In this document: piece by piece, positions 27,087-35,105 of the stretch
Numbering within the stretch: position 1 is the stretch's first letter
Layout of the letters: every line of letters begins with the position of its first letter
Source of the DNA: an uncultured Marvinbryantia sp.
Lineage (GTDB): Bacteria; Bacillota; Clostridia; Lachnospirales; Lachnospiraceae
Assembly (NCBI GenBank): GCA_934408725.1
Contig: CAKRVB010000007.1
Location: 1-64,000, forward strand
Length of the DNA stretch: 64,000 nt
Direction: 5' to 3'
Made by a program: the position numbers and the translations under genes
The notes under the pieces: generated by a model
The model's input: the letters and a program-made list of their open reading frames with translations, nothing else
What the model was told of the DNA's origin: nothing
The model's database searches: none

Positions 27087-28391
27087 TTAACCTGCCATAA
27101 CTGGCATGATCATATTTGTAATTGTCATGGTAAATGCCGGCCAGTAGGTAACGATTGCCAGAACAGCAAGCATTACTGCGAAGAATGGCAGCAAGGTCTT
27201 TCCAAGACGTTCGATCGGTACCTTTGAAATAGCGGAACCAATGAACAGGGTGGATCCTACAGGAGGAGTTACCAGACCAATACCAAGGTTCAGGATCATG
27301 ATACATCCAAACTGAACCGGGTCTACGCCGATCTGCTGTGCGATTGGGAGCAGAATCGGTGTAAGAAGAAGGATATTACAGCTCATATCCATCATAGTAC
27401 CAAAGATCAGCATGATGATATTCATCAGCAGAAGAATCAGATACTTGTTATCTGTGATACCAAGGATTGCATCTGAGATGATCTGAGGTACTTTTAAGTA
27501 TGTCAGACACCAGGAGAACGCACTGGAAGTAGCAATCAGAATCAGAACGATTGCCAGTGTATTTAAAGCACGTTCCAGAACCTGCCAGAAACCTTTCAGA
27601 GTCAGTTTCTTATAGATAAATGCTCCACAGATGATAGCCCATACAACGGCGATCGCTGCAGATTCTGTTGCAGTAAAGATACCGGCAACTACTCCTACTA
27701 CTACGATCAAGACAGTCATCAGGCCCCAGATGGCACTGATAAAGCTCTTAATACAATGTTTCAGGTTAAATGCATCTCCCTTTGGATACTGTTTCTTTAC
27801 AGAAATAACATAGCTGTAAATCATCAGTGCAAGTCCAAGAAGAATACCAGGCATATAACCTGCAATGAACAGACGTCCTACAGATACACTTCCTGCAACA
27901 GTTGCATAAATAACCATATTGTGGCTAGGCGGGATCAGGATACCCTGTACGGAAGATGTCATAGTTACGTTTGCTGAAAAGTCATCATCATATCCCTGTT
28001 CGATCATCATAGGGATCAGGATCGTACCAAGAGATGCACAGTCAGCTGCGGAAGATCCGGAGATACCACCGAAGAACATGGAAGCCACGATGTTAACCAT
28101 TGCCAGACCACCACGCATCCATCCAACCAGTGCATTGGATAAATCGATCAGCTTATCCGATATACCACCTTCCCCCATTAGCTCACCGGCCAGGATGAAG
28201 AATGGAACAGCCATCAGAGAGAAACTAAATACACCTTTTACCATCAGCTGAACGACCTGCTGAAGATTCAGCTGCATATAAATCATACCTACTACAGATG
28301 CAATACCGATTGCATATGCAATTGGAAAACTAAGTGCAATAAACAGGAAAAACAATACAATTAAAATGATAATAGCGGTTGTTTCATTCAT
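27087..28391 (-). CDS. dctM: TRAP transporter large permease (DctM), hexuronate locus
   Basis: 434 residues, about 12 hydrophobic segments. TRAP DctM hallmarks: PFFILAGELMGEGGIS, MFFGGISGSSAADCASLG, IPPSHNMVIYA, and NLGIGLVTPPVGSTLFIGSA. It provides the ion-driven transport channel. The neighbouring uxa/kdg genes point to galacturonate or glucuronate as substrate (inference from context). The start overlaps the dctQ stop codon by 1 nt (TAATG), so translation is coupled. Confidence 0.93.
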   Translation of the reverse strand: MNETTAIIILIVLFFLFIALSFPIAYAIGIASVVGMIYMQLNLQQVVQLMVKGVFSFSLMAVPFFILAGELMGEGGISDKLIDLSNALVGWMRGGLAMVNIVASMFFGGISGSSAADCASLGTILIPMMIEQGYDDDFSANVTMTSSVQGILIPPSHNMVIYATVAGSVSVGRLFIAGYMPGILLGLALMIYSYVISVKKQYPKGDAFNLKHCIKSFISAIWGLMTVLIVVVGVVAGIFTATESAAIAVVWAIICGAFIYKKLTLKGFWQVLERALNTLAIVLILIATSSAFSWCLTYLKVPQIISDAILGITDNKYLILLLMNIIMLIFGTMMDMSCNILLLTPILLPIAQQIGVDPVQFGCIMILNLGIGLVTPPVGSTLFIGSAISKVPIERLGKTLLPFFAVMLAVLAIVTYWPAFTMTITNMIMPVMAG

Positions 28392-28942
28392 TACTTTTCA
28401 ACCTCCTGATCTAAAACTTCAGGTGGATTCACCTTATAATCATAATATCCTTTTACCGGATACTTCATCATCTTCATAATAAACAGAAAAAACAGCTCAC
28501 TCTGCATCAGAAGCATACAGACACCTGCAACAGGAACTGATGCGTACAGCCATGCTTTTGCAATCGGAATACCGGAAAGTAAGCTCTTTGACATCAGCTG
28601 TGTAAACTGTGTTCCATAAACGATCATAAATAAACTGAACAGGAAGATACAAATTTCACTAAGTCCGTGTAAAATGCCCATAACCTTTTCGCGCATGTGG
28701 GCCGGGAATAAATACTGAATCATAACTACTCTCAGATGCTTATCTGTACGAATTGCAAGACTGGCACTGATCATTGCCATATAAACCATGCAAAGCAGGA
28801 TAGACTGCTCACCCCAGCGAGGAGTCTTACTCATTACAAAACGCATAAATACAACGTAAGCTGTAATACAAATAGAAGCAATAAAGATCAGTTTACAAAA
28901 TGTCATGAATATCCAGTAAATGGTATCATAAAATTTTCTCAT
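28391..28942 (-). CDS. dctQ: TRAP transporter small permease (DctQ), hexuronate locus
   Basis: 183 residues with four membrane segments (about 10-32, 48-66, 90-112 and 132-152). The segment VFMRFVMSKTPRWGEQSILLCMVYMAMI matches the DctQ pattern 'Ry....p.W.eE......v'. LAIRTDKHLRV is the conserved 'r...Hirvd' loop. It forms the membrane complex with DctM. A large hairpin lies between it and dctP. Confidence 0.9.
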   Translation of the reverse strand: MRKFYDTIYWIFMTFCKLIFIASICITAYVVFMRFVMSKTPRWGEQSILLCMVYMAMISASLAIRTDKHLRVVMIQYLFPAHMREKVMGILHGLSEICIFLFSLFMIVYGTQFTQLMSKSLLSGIPIAKAWLYASVPVAGVCMLLMQSELFFLFIMKMMKYPVKGYYDYKVNPPEVLDQEVEK

Positions 28943-28971
28943 AATCTTTTCCTTTCTTTAGCCATAAACAG

Positions 28972-29044
28972 GGGGAAGAGAAGCCTGCCTGAGGCTGTAT
29001 CAGATTGGAGACTGACTCCCATCTGATGCCACTTCTCTTCCCCT
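28972..29044 (-). other. Compound hairpin between dctP and dctQ
   Basis: The outer 12-bp perfect stem GGGGAAGAGAAG / CTTCTCTTCCCC encloses an inner stem (ATCAGAT...ATCTGAT around GGGAG/TCTCC). On the minus strand it ends with CCCCCTG and no T-run. Probably an mRNA-stabilising or partial-attenuation element that raises binding-protein expression over the permeases (inference). Confidence 0.55.
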
Positions 29045-29085
29045 TTATCACTGATTCAAATTTCAGATATTAAACAATATCAGAA

Positions 29086-30093
29086 TTACTGCTGAAGATC
29101 CTGGATCTGCTGAAGTTCATCTTCCAGACCTTCTGTGTACTGAGCCCATACTGGCTGACAAGCTTCCTGAGCTGCTGCAAGGTCTTCTGCCGGTACGTCG
29201 ATGATAGTAACACCTTTTTCTTCCAGACCTTTTCTCAGTTCTGCTTCTTCCGCTTCGATCTGTTCTTTGTTCCATTCAGAAGCTTTCTTTCCAGCTTCTC
29301 TGAGGATTGCCTGATCTTCTTCGCTTAACTGATTCCATTTTGCTTCTGCCATAAGGATGATTCCAGGGCTGAATGTATGTCCATCAAGCAGGTAGTAAGG
29401 AGCTACTTCATAGAATTTATTGCTGTCATATCCTGGGTATCCGTTTTCTCCACCGTCAACGACGCCTGTCTGGATGGAGCTGTAAAGTTCGCTGTATGCG
29501 ATAGGTGTAGGTTCTGCACCAAGAGCTGTCATGGTATCCATCATCAGAGTAGTCTCTGGTACACGGATCTTTTTGCCCTTCAGGTCAGCAATGCTGGAAA
29601 TTTCCATAGAAGTAAATGTATTACGTGCACCTTCATCTGTGTATGTAATACCAACCATACCAGCACCTACTTCAACACCTTCGTCCAGGAATGCCTGTCC
29701 GATTTCTTCGGAATCAAGTACTTTCCACATATTGTCACGGCTTGTGAAGATATATGGAAGACCGAACATGTTCAGTTTTCTGAAACCATAGTCAGACAGA
29801 GAGTTTGTATTTCCTCTGTAGAAGTCAACTGTTCCACCGCCCATCTGAAGAGCATTCAGACATTCAACTTCCTGTCCCAGTGTAGCTGCTGTGTAAACTT
29901 CGATCTCAATACGTCCTTCTGATAATTCATTTACGTATTCTGCGAACTTATAACCAACTCTGGCGTTGATATTGTCATCACTGTTAAGTTCCGCATACTT
30001 AAATGTCATCTCCGGTTCTGCTGCCATTGCACTGATTGCACCCATGGATAAAAGTGTTCCAAATGCCAGTGCTGTAACTACTGCCTTTTTCAT
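29086..30093 (-). CDS. dctP: TRAP transporter substrate-binding protein (DctP), hexuronate locus
   Basis: 335 residues. Sec signal peptide about 1-24 (KKAVVTALAFGTLLSMG, cleavage near SAMA-AEP), no lipobox Cys. DctP features: NARVGYKFAEYVNELSEGRIEIEVY, LGQEVECLNALQMGGGTVDF, the substrate-carboxylate Arg in KGKKIRVPETTLMMDTM, ALGAEPTPIAYSELYSSIQT and GVVDGGENGYPGY. First gene of dctPQM. Context suggests a hexuronate ligand. Released outside the cell or held near the membrane complex. Confidence 0.92.
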   Translation of the reverse strand: MKKAVVTALAFGTLLSMGAISAMAAEPEMTFKYAELNSDDNINARVGYKFAEYVNELSEGRIEIEVYTAATLGQEVECLNALQMGGGTVDFYRGNTNSLSDYGFRKLNMFGLPYIFTSRDNMWKVLDSEEIGQAFLDEGVEVGAGMVGITYTDEGARNTFTSMEISSIADLKGKKIRVPETTLMMDTMTALGAEPTPIAYSELYSSIQTGVVDGGENGYPGYDSNKFYEVAPYYLLDGHTFSPGIILMAEAKWNQLSEEDQAILREAGKKASEWNKEQIEAEEAELRKGLEEKGVTIIDVPAEDLAAAQEACQPVWAQYTEGLEDELQQIQDLQQ

Positions 30094-30130
30094 TTCTCAT
30101 ACCTCACTTCTTTTTTATTTTTTTATAATA

Positions 30131-30170
30131 AAAACAATATTATTATATTGTTTTTTATCATATTTGTTAA
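30131..30170 (-). promoter_or_regulatory. Promoter and overlapping palindrome upstream of dctP
   Basis: Minus-strand TTAACA (30165-30170), 17-bp spacer, TATAAT (30142-30147). The -10 lies inside a perfect palindrome AAAACAATAT-TATT-ATATTGTTTT (30131-30154), a candidate operator. It does not contain the TGTAAGTGCTTACA core, so the transporter may answer to a different regulator than the catabolic genes. Confidence 0.5.
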
Positions 30171-30226
30171 TAAATTCCGCAGTTTTTCTCTTTCTATTGT
30201 CTTTTTTAACAAAACATTTTTTCCTG

Positions 30227-30255
30227 TTTACCTTTTTTTCAACGTCTATTATAAT
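30227..30255 (+). promoter_or_regulatory. Promoter of the YcxB-like gene
   Basis: Plus-strand TTTACC (30227-30232), 17-bp spacer, TATAAT (30250-30255). Divergent from the dctP promoter. Confidence 0.55.
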
Positions 30256-30291
30256 AATGGAGATGTGAAAAAATATGTAAAGGAGAAAATT

Positions 30292-30816
30292 ATGAACGAT
30301 ATCAAAGTCACATGTAACCTTACTGAAAAGCAATACCGTAACTATATGACCTTCCATGTACTTGGCAGGAAAAAGGATCTCTTACTCCATCTGTTCTGGT
30401 GCCTGTTGATTCTGGCCTTCGGACTGGTCAATTTTCACATTAACGGTCCGATTCTTGGATGGGTATTTACAATTGCCTCTGTCTACCTTTTTGTCAGCCG
30501 CTACTTACGTTTCTTTATAAGCGTAAACCGCATCTCCGAACAGTACGGATTGTCTGACACACCAAAGTACTTTTACACGGTCGTATTTCAGCCGGCTTCT
30601 TTCCAGGTCAGAAGTCAGAAAGAAACTGCCCGTTATAACTGGGGCGACATTTTCCAGATCCACATTATGGAACAGAAAAACATGATCTACTTATATATGA
30701 ATAAAGATACTGCATTTCTTCTTCCATATGAGGGTATTGAAAATGGTACAATTTCTTCTCTGAAGGATCTTTTCTCAGAAAAACTTCCGGCAGAGAAACT
30801 TACCATTCATTCCTGA
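30292..30816 (+). CDS. YcxB-like membrane protein
   Basis: 174 residues from ATG 30292, chosen because AAAGGAGA lies 6 nt upstream; earlier in-frame starts would sit in the promoter. Two adjacent membrane segments (about 30-48 and 52-70) and a C-terminal soluble domain with YNWGDIFQIHIMEQKNMIYLYMNKDTAFLLPYEGI, the pattern of the YcxB-like family ('W..i..i.e....+yl......ipk'). Function of the family is unknown. Single-gene transcript with its own terminator. Confidence 0.75.
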   Translation: MNDIKVTCNLTEKQYRNYMTFHVLGRKKDLLLHLFWCLLILAFGLVNFHINGPILGWVFTIASVYLFVSRYLRFFISVNRISEQYGLSDTPKYFYTVVFQPASFQVRSQKETARYNWGDIFQIHIMEQKNMIYLYMNKDTAFLLPYEGIENGTISSLKDLFSEKLPAEKLTIHS

Positions 30817-30839
30817 CTATCATCTGAATTTTTATCACA

Positions 30840-30868
30840 GGCGGGGCTTCATCAGCCCCTCCTTTTTT
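30840..30868 (+). terminator. Terminator of the YcxB-like gene
   Basis: GGCGGGGCT-TCATC-AGCCCCTCC stem followed by TTTTTT on the plus strand. The minus-strand side lacks an immediate T-run. Confidence 0.75.
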
Positions 30869-30884
30869 GTTCATGCTAATACTG

Positions 30885-31946
30885 TTATTTGTCTGCAACT
30901 TCCTTTGCAACCGTCTGGCATGCTTTCAGGAAATAACGAATCTGCTCATCCGGAACATTGGAATCCAGTCCTACGCAGGAAATAGATACCTGTCCTGCAG
31001 GGTTCATGCCGCCTGCAATCAGATCTCTGACTTCTGTCATTACTTCGTCTTCGCTTGCTTTACCCAGTCTCACCGGACTGTATCTTGCATTCAGGAACAC
31101 ATCCGGAAGTACTTCACGCACTCTGCGAATATCAGAAAATGCTCCCACTTCTGCAAACTTCAGATTTGGCACTTTACGGTAGCCTTCTACCACATGTTCC
31201 ATGGTCTTTCCACAATGGTGGATACCAAAATTCGGGAATGCCTTTGCCAGCTGTGTATCATAATCCAGAAGGAATTCTTCATAGATCTGATTGGATACCA
31301 TTTCTACGGAGCAGTTACTGGTCAGATAATTACCCGGAGCCACCTGCTGTACAATGGCTGTCACACCACCTGAGATATCCTTGGAAAGGCTGTAAAAACG
31401 TTTTCCGATCTCGATGGACATATCTGTAATCTTCTGCATCAGCTCACGAACTTCGTCCGGTGCGCTGTAGTAAGCAACCATAACATCCTGTCCCATGATA
31501 TCCATGGCGATATTCTGGATTCCCATCAGGTTAACATGAGATTCTACTCTTCCGTATTTCTCCAGCAGATAATCAATCTGCTTCTGTGTTCTCTGCCATA
31601 CCGGGCTCTTATCCAGATCCGGTTTCTGAATCTGTTCGATTTCATCTTCATCCAGATTCATGCAGACAACCTGTGGGGAATTATTTTCTTCGTATTTGAT
31701 CTCACATCCCATCAGTTCGGAATACAGATAACCGGCTGCCAGGAAATCCGTTCCAAGAAGCGGTCTCTTTACCGGGTCTTTTTCTCCCAGTCCAAACTCT
31801 CCGAAATGTTCATATAATGCTTTCTTCATCTTCAGATCCGCTTCCATACGGTATTCCGGATCATCAAAAAATTCCTGTGTAAAATTCACCCCGGCATATT
31901 TGTGCCACCATGATGGATGAAAGGTAATATCATATTTTAAATTCAT
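30885..31946 (-). CDS. URO-D/MtaA-fold protein, probable corrinoid-type methyltransferase (353 aa)
   Basis: Uroporphyrinogen decarboxylase-fold family (COG0407). Start ATG 31946 follows GAAGGAG; an upstream in-frame start at 32063 lies inside the preceding gene. The metal-site pattern of the MtaA/CmuA methyltransferases is visible: HHCGKTM (HxCG) at about residue 255 and a second Cys in SISCVGLD near residue 325. The residues match a zinc thiolate site for methyl transfer rather than porphyrin decarboxylation, and no haem-pathway genes are nearby. Substrate unknown. It overlaps the upstream paralogue by 4 nt (ATGA). No corrinoid protein gene is in the window. Confidence 0.8.
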   Translation of the reverse strand: MNLKYDITFHPSWWHKYAGVNFTQEFFDDPEYRMEADLKMKKALYEHFGEFGLGEKDPVKRPLLGTDFLAAGYLYSELMGCEIKYEENNSPQVVCMNLDEDEIEQIQKPDLDKSPVWQRTQKQIDYLLEKYGRVESHVNLMGIQNIAMDIMGQDVMVAYYSAPDEVRELMQKITDMSIEIGKRFYSLSKDISGGVTAIVQQVAPGNYLTSNCSVEMVSNQIYEEFLLDYDTQLAKAFPNFGIHHCGKTMEHVVEGYRKVPNLKFAEVGAFSDIRRVREVLPDVFLNARYSPVRLGKASEDEVMTEVRDLIAGGMNPAGQVSISCVGLDSNVPDEQIRYFLKACQTVAKEVADK

Positions 31947-33097
31947 AATTCTTCTCCTTCGCAATTTTTCTCTGCCATCTCGTGAAGCATGTTGTAAAGT
32001 TTTTCCTGTTCTTCCGGTGTCTTGCAGTAAGTAACCGCAATCATCTTCTGGTTTGGTCTCCAAATCTTCTTCAGTGCTTCGAAGCTGTGTTCACAGTCTC
32101 CTACTGCACGGCAGTTCAGAATGATTCCGCTGCCTGCGAAGCCATCTCCGAAGAGTTCCGGACGGTTTGGTGAAGGGTCTGTCTCAATGGTAAATGCACC
32201 GTCTGCCATAAAGATGTTACGATAGCTCTTAACCATCTCAATCTTCTTTTCCCAGATTCCGCAGGAATGATATACCATTCCGCCAAATTCATCACCGATG
32301 CGTTCGTCAGCCGGCATAAACAGATCTTCGTAATCATCTGCCTGAATCATGATAGAAGCATCATCACTTAATCCTACCCCTTTGAATACACGGCTGCTTG
32401 CGAATCCATGTCCCGGGCTTGCCAGCGCATCCCCAATGATATCTCTCTGCTTTTTCAGGAAATCAATCAGCAGGGTAGCTGTCAGTTCTGCTGCCTGCTT
32501 TGTCTCATCCGGTGAATCGAACACTTCCATAAACAGGTCATTCATCGGAAGCAGGTAAGTCAGCATGTTCATTGGAGACTGTACATCACAGAAAGATACC
32601 GGAACTTTTCCCTTTGTCTGATCCATGAAATACTCTACCATCTCCAGAATCTGTTTTCCTTCTTTGGTCTGATCAATCGGAACAAAATCAGAATCCAGAA
32701 TTTCCTGCATACTGCTGAATTTTGCTTTTACATGAGGTGCCTGTTCCGGCTTCCATTCATACTCTGCCCCAAAGCAGGATGCGATGTAACCGATGCCATA
32801 CCATGGCTCCAGGAAATTTGCCACATCTGCTTTATATTTCATACTCTCTTTCAGTGCTCCCAGCTGCAGTGCCAGAGATTCTTTGTAGTCTTTACATTTG
32901 TCATAGAATACGCCATTTGCACGTACCCGGCGGTATACCTGAAGTCCGCTGGACGCTTCTACAAACTTCTTATTGCCTTCCAGAAGTCCCGCTTCATATT
33001 CCTGATACGCATCCAGATCAAAATCTTCTGGTTTCACAGGCGCCACTTCAGTTCCCTGGGAATCTCTCAGGGTGGTGTCAAACTTTACTTCTTCCAT
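31943..33097 (-). CDS. URO-D/MtaA-fold protein, probable methyltransferase partner (384 aa)
   Basis: Second member of the tandem pair, only distantly similar to the downstream one. URO-D-fold segments: FLEPWYGIGYIASCFGAEYEW, VPVSFCDVQSPMNMLTYLL and FMPADERIGDEFGGMVYHSCG, where YHSCG supplies the HxCG zinc motif, with Cys residues in NCRAVGDC further on. First gene of the two-gene operon; ATG 33097 has GAGGAGGAG before it. It may work as a heterodimer with the downstream protein (inference). Regulated through the site at 33145-33164. Confidence 0.78.
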   Translation of the reverse strand: MEEVKFDTTLRDSQGTEVAPVKPEDFDLDAYQEYEAGLLEGNKKFVEASSGLQVYRRVRANGVFYDKCKDYKESLALQLGALKESMKYKADVANFLEPWYGIGYIASCFGAEYEWKPEQAPHVKAKFSSMQEILDSDFVPIDQTKEGKQILEMVEYFMDQTKGKVPVSFCDVQSPMNMLTYLLPMNDLFMEVFDSPDETKQAAELTATLLIDFLKKQRDIIGDALASPGHGFASSRVFKGVGLSDDASIMIQADDYEDLFMPADERIGDEFGGMVYHSCGIWEKKIEMVKSYRNIFMADGAFTIETDPSPNRPELFGDGFAGSGIILNCRAVGDCEHSFEALKKIWRPNQKMIAVTYCKTPEEQEKLYNMLHEMAEKNCEGEEL

Positions 33098-33144
33098 TTT
33101 CTCCTCCTCTGATCCATAACCGGATCTGCGGGATTTTCCCGCTC

Positions 33145-33164
33145 ATTATATGTAAACGCTTACA
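33145..33164 (-). promoter_or_regulatory. Promoter -10 and operator of the MtaA-like operon
   Basis: TGTAAACGCTTACA (33151-33164), a near-perfect dyad that also fits the cre consensus, directly abuts the minus-strand TATAAT box (33145-33150). It therefore fills the -35/-10 spacer, a strong repression position. The leader behind it holds two small hairpins (GCGGGAAAATCCCGC and GATCC-GGTTAT-GGATC). Confidence 0.65.
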
Positions 33165-33205
33165 TTATCATGAGTAGTTATCCTACTCTGTAAATCGTTT
33201 TTCAT

Positions 33206-34285
33206 CTACATGAACAAATTTATTGCGCTGTCCCAGCTCTTTTCAAATATCGGGATACTGCTCTGGAATACAATTTCACTTCCCACATTGATCAGATCTG
33301 ACGCAGGTTTGGTTCCTTTTAACAAATATTCCACCAGAACCTTCGCCGCCAGATAAGTCTGGGCGTATGGATTCTTTATAGAAAGATTGGTAAATACCCC
33401 TCGCTTCAGGAAGTCTATATTCTCCTGGAAAAGGTCACTGCCAACTGCCGCCAGCGTACCTGCCCTGCCGCTTTCTTCCAGTGCCTGCCCAAGTAATACA
33501 CTGCCTCGTGCATAAACACTGAAGCATCCTCCGATATCTTTTTCATTTTTCAGGAAACGAAGGAGTCGTTCATAGCGCTCCTCTGTCTCGTTCTCTCTGT
33601 TCTGTATTTTGTAAATGTGTCTTACAGATCCTTTTTCTCTTAAATAATTTTCAAAACCTTCCACAATCTGATAATGGGATGGCCACATGCTGTCTCCGGC
33701 CATAATCAAAAAGGCCTGATCTTCTCCAACTCTGGGCATCAGAAGTTCTGCCAGCGTCCTGCCAATTACTTCATAATTAGGCTGTACACAGCAAAGTCTT
33801 CCGGTATCCGGTCTGTCATCGCCAATCAATGCTACCGGAATTCCCTTATCTGTAAAATGCTTTACCGAAATTCTTTTTTTCAGATCCATATATCCGGACG
33901 TAAGTAGTCCATCCGCTTCATAGCTGTCAATCAGACCGGTCAGTTCCTCTGCTGACTCCTCATCATATGGAAGCTCCTGCAGTTCGATCTTAAAATCCCG
34001 CATGGCATCCATACACTCCCTGACACCTTTCCAGACGCTGTTATAATAATACTGGTTTCCATTCACAGGTTCCGGAAATGCAGCTATCACACGATAGGTC
34101 TTTCTGTTCAAAGATGCTGCAACTTTATTAGGTTCATATTCCATCCGCTTTGCAGTATCTAAGATCTGCTGTCGTGCTGCATCTCCCACTCCCGGTTTCC
34201 CATTCAGCGCACAGTGTATGGTCGCTATGGAGTAGCCGGACTCTCTTGCCACATCCTTTATCGTCACTCTTTTTTCACTATTCAT
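33206..34285 (-). CDS. LacI-family transcriptional regulator, adjacent to the MtaA-like operon
   Basis: 359 residues from ATG 34285 (GAGG 5 nt upstream; GTG 34291 is an alternative). HTH VTIKDVARESGYSIATIHCALNG: the usual TVSRxLN of the recognition helix is TIHCALN, so its operator should differ from that of typical LacI members. The sensor domain follows (about 60-355). A 20-bp perfect palindrome just upstream is a likely autoregulatory operator. The sensor ligand is unknown; position suggests control of the two MtaA-like genes (inference). Confidence 0.85.
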   Translation of the reverse strand: MNSEKRVTIKDVARESGYSIATIHCALNGKPGVGDAARQQILDTAKRMEYEPNKVAASLNRKTYRVIAAFPEPVNGNQYYYNSVWKGVRECMDAMRDFKIELQELPYDEESAEELTGLIDSYEADGLLTSGYMDLKKRISVKHFTDKGIPVALIGDDRPDTGRLCCVQPNYEVIGRTLAELLMPRVGEDQAFLIMAGDSMWPSHYQIVEGFENYLREKGSVRHIYKIQNRENETEERYERLLRFLKNEKDIGGCFSVYARGSVLLGQALEESGRAGTLAAVGSDLFQENIDFLKRGVFTNLSIKNPYAQTYLAAKVLVEYLLKGTKPASDLINVGSEIVFQSSIPIFEKSWDSAINLFM

Positions 34286-34303
34286 AAACACCTCAGTAAC
34301 ATG

Positions 34304-34323
34304 TTACCAAAACGTTTTGGTAA
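34304..34323. promoter_or_regulatory. Operator upstream of the second LacI gene
   Basis: TTACCAAAACGTTTTGGTAA, a 20-bp perfect palindrome 18 nt upstream of the start codon. Its central ACG/CGT follows the LacI-family pattern. Confidence 0.65.
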
Positions 34324-34436
34324 TTTTAGTTTACGTCTTTTCCTATTTTTTGTCAATTAAATTCGTACAAACTGACTGATTTTTGTGTATTTTTCACATT
34401 TTTATTATCCATTTTTTATGCACTTGCAACATTGCT

Positions 34437-34454
34437 TTCTGAAACGTTTTGGTT
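34437..34454. promoter_or_regulatory. Second, imperfect copy of the operator
   Basis: TCTGAAACGTTTTGGTT shares the AAACGTTTTGG core with the operator 115 bp away. Two sites on the same side of the promoter region would allow repression by DNA looping (inference). Confidence 0.4.
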
Positions 34455-34507
34455 ATTTTATCTTTACATAACATTTTCATTTCAGAAAACATATCCGTCT
34501 ATTATAC

Positions 34508-34546
34508 AAAAAACAGGATTATACCCGAAGGTACAATCCTGCTTTT
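34508..34546 (-). terminator. Terminator of the marR gene
   Basis: CAGGATTGTACC-TTCG-GGTATAATCCTG stem with a stable TTCG tetraloop, followed on the minus strand by TTTTTT. Confidence 0.8.
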
Positions 34547-34577
34547 TGTTACCTGTATAGAATTCTATGCCATTCTA

Positions 34578-35027
34578 TTATTGTTTTTCGCTTTTCAGAC
34601 GATCGATCTCTTTCAGTACATTGACATCACATTTTTCAAAAAAGCTATATACTGCCTTCACTTCTTCTTTTGTAATGCCATCCAGAATTCTCTCCTGGCA
34701 GTCCTCATAAATCTGCCAGAGTTCTGCCGCAATTGGTCTGGACTTCTCCGTCAGTGACAGACGATGAATCTTTCGATTCTCTTCATCGATCCGAATACTG
34801 ACGTATCCTTTTCTCTCCAGCATACGAATTCCATTTGATACATTTGATTTTGCAATTCCTCGCATCTTACAGATATCCCGTGCTGTATTGTACACGCTGT
34901 CGTCTCTTAAGAAAAGTAAGATTTGCATCTCTGTTTCTGTCAGATGATGCATCTCACCATACTGTGCATAGAACAGTTGAAATAACTCCTTGAAATGCAT
35001 ATTCCAGAAAACACTTTTCCCAGGCAT
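34578..35027 (-). CDS. MarR-family transcriptional regulator
   Basis: 149 residues with a winged helix: LTETEMQILLFLRDDSVYNTARDICKMRGIAKSNVSNGIRMLERKGYVSI, wing RIDEENRKIHRLSLTE, then a C-terminal dimer helix. The regulated target is not evident; it lies between a LacI regulator and an amylase gene. A dyad between its promoter and start codon suggests autorepression. Confidence 0.88.
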   Translation of the reverse strand: MPGKSVFWNMHFKELFQLFYAQYGEMHHLTETEMQILLFLRDDSVYNTARDICKMRGIAKSNVSNGIRMLERKGYVSIRIDEENRKIHRLSLTEKSRPIAAELWQIYEDCQERILDGITKEEVKAVYSFFEKCDVNVLKEIDRLKSEKQ

Positions 35028-35046
35028 ATCTGTCCCCCCTTTTTAG

Positions 35047-35105
35047 TTGTCAATTGTACATTTTTTATCAGATAGATTATAACAAACCCACTCTGCCTAT
35101 GTCAA
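35047..35105 (-). promoter_or_regulatory. Promoter and dyad operator of the marR gene
   Basis: Minus-strand TTGACA (35100-35105), 18-bp spacer, TATAAT (35076-35081). Downstream of the -10, TTGTCAATTGTACA (35047-35060) is an imperfect dyad centred on CAATTG, typical in form for a MarR operator. The -35 box overlaps the end of the amylase gene. Confidence 0.65.

Noticed and set aside
30885..33097. Haem biosynthesis (true uroporphyrinogen decarboxylases)
   Set aside because: Both proteins carry HxCG zinc motifs typical of methyltransferases, and no other haem genes are nearby.
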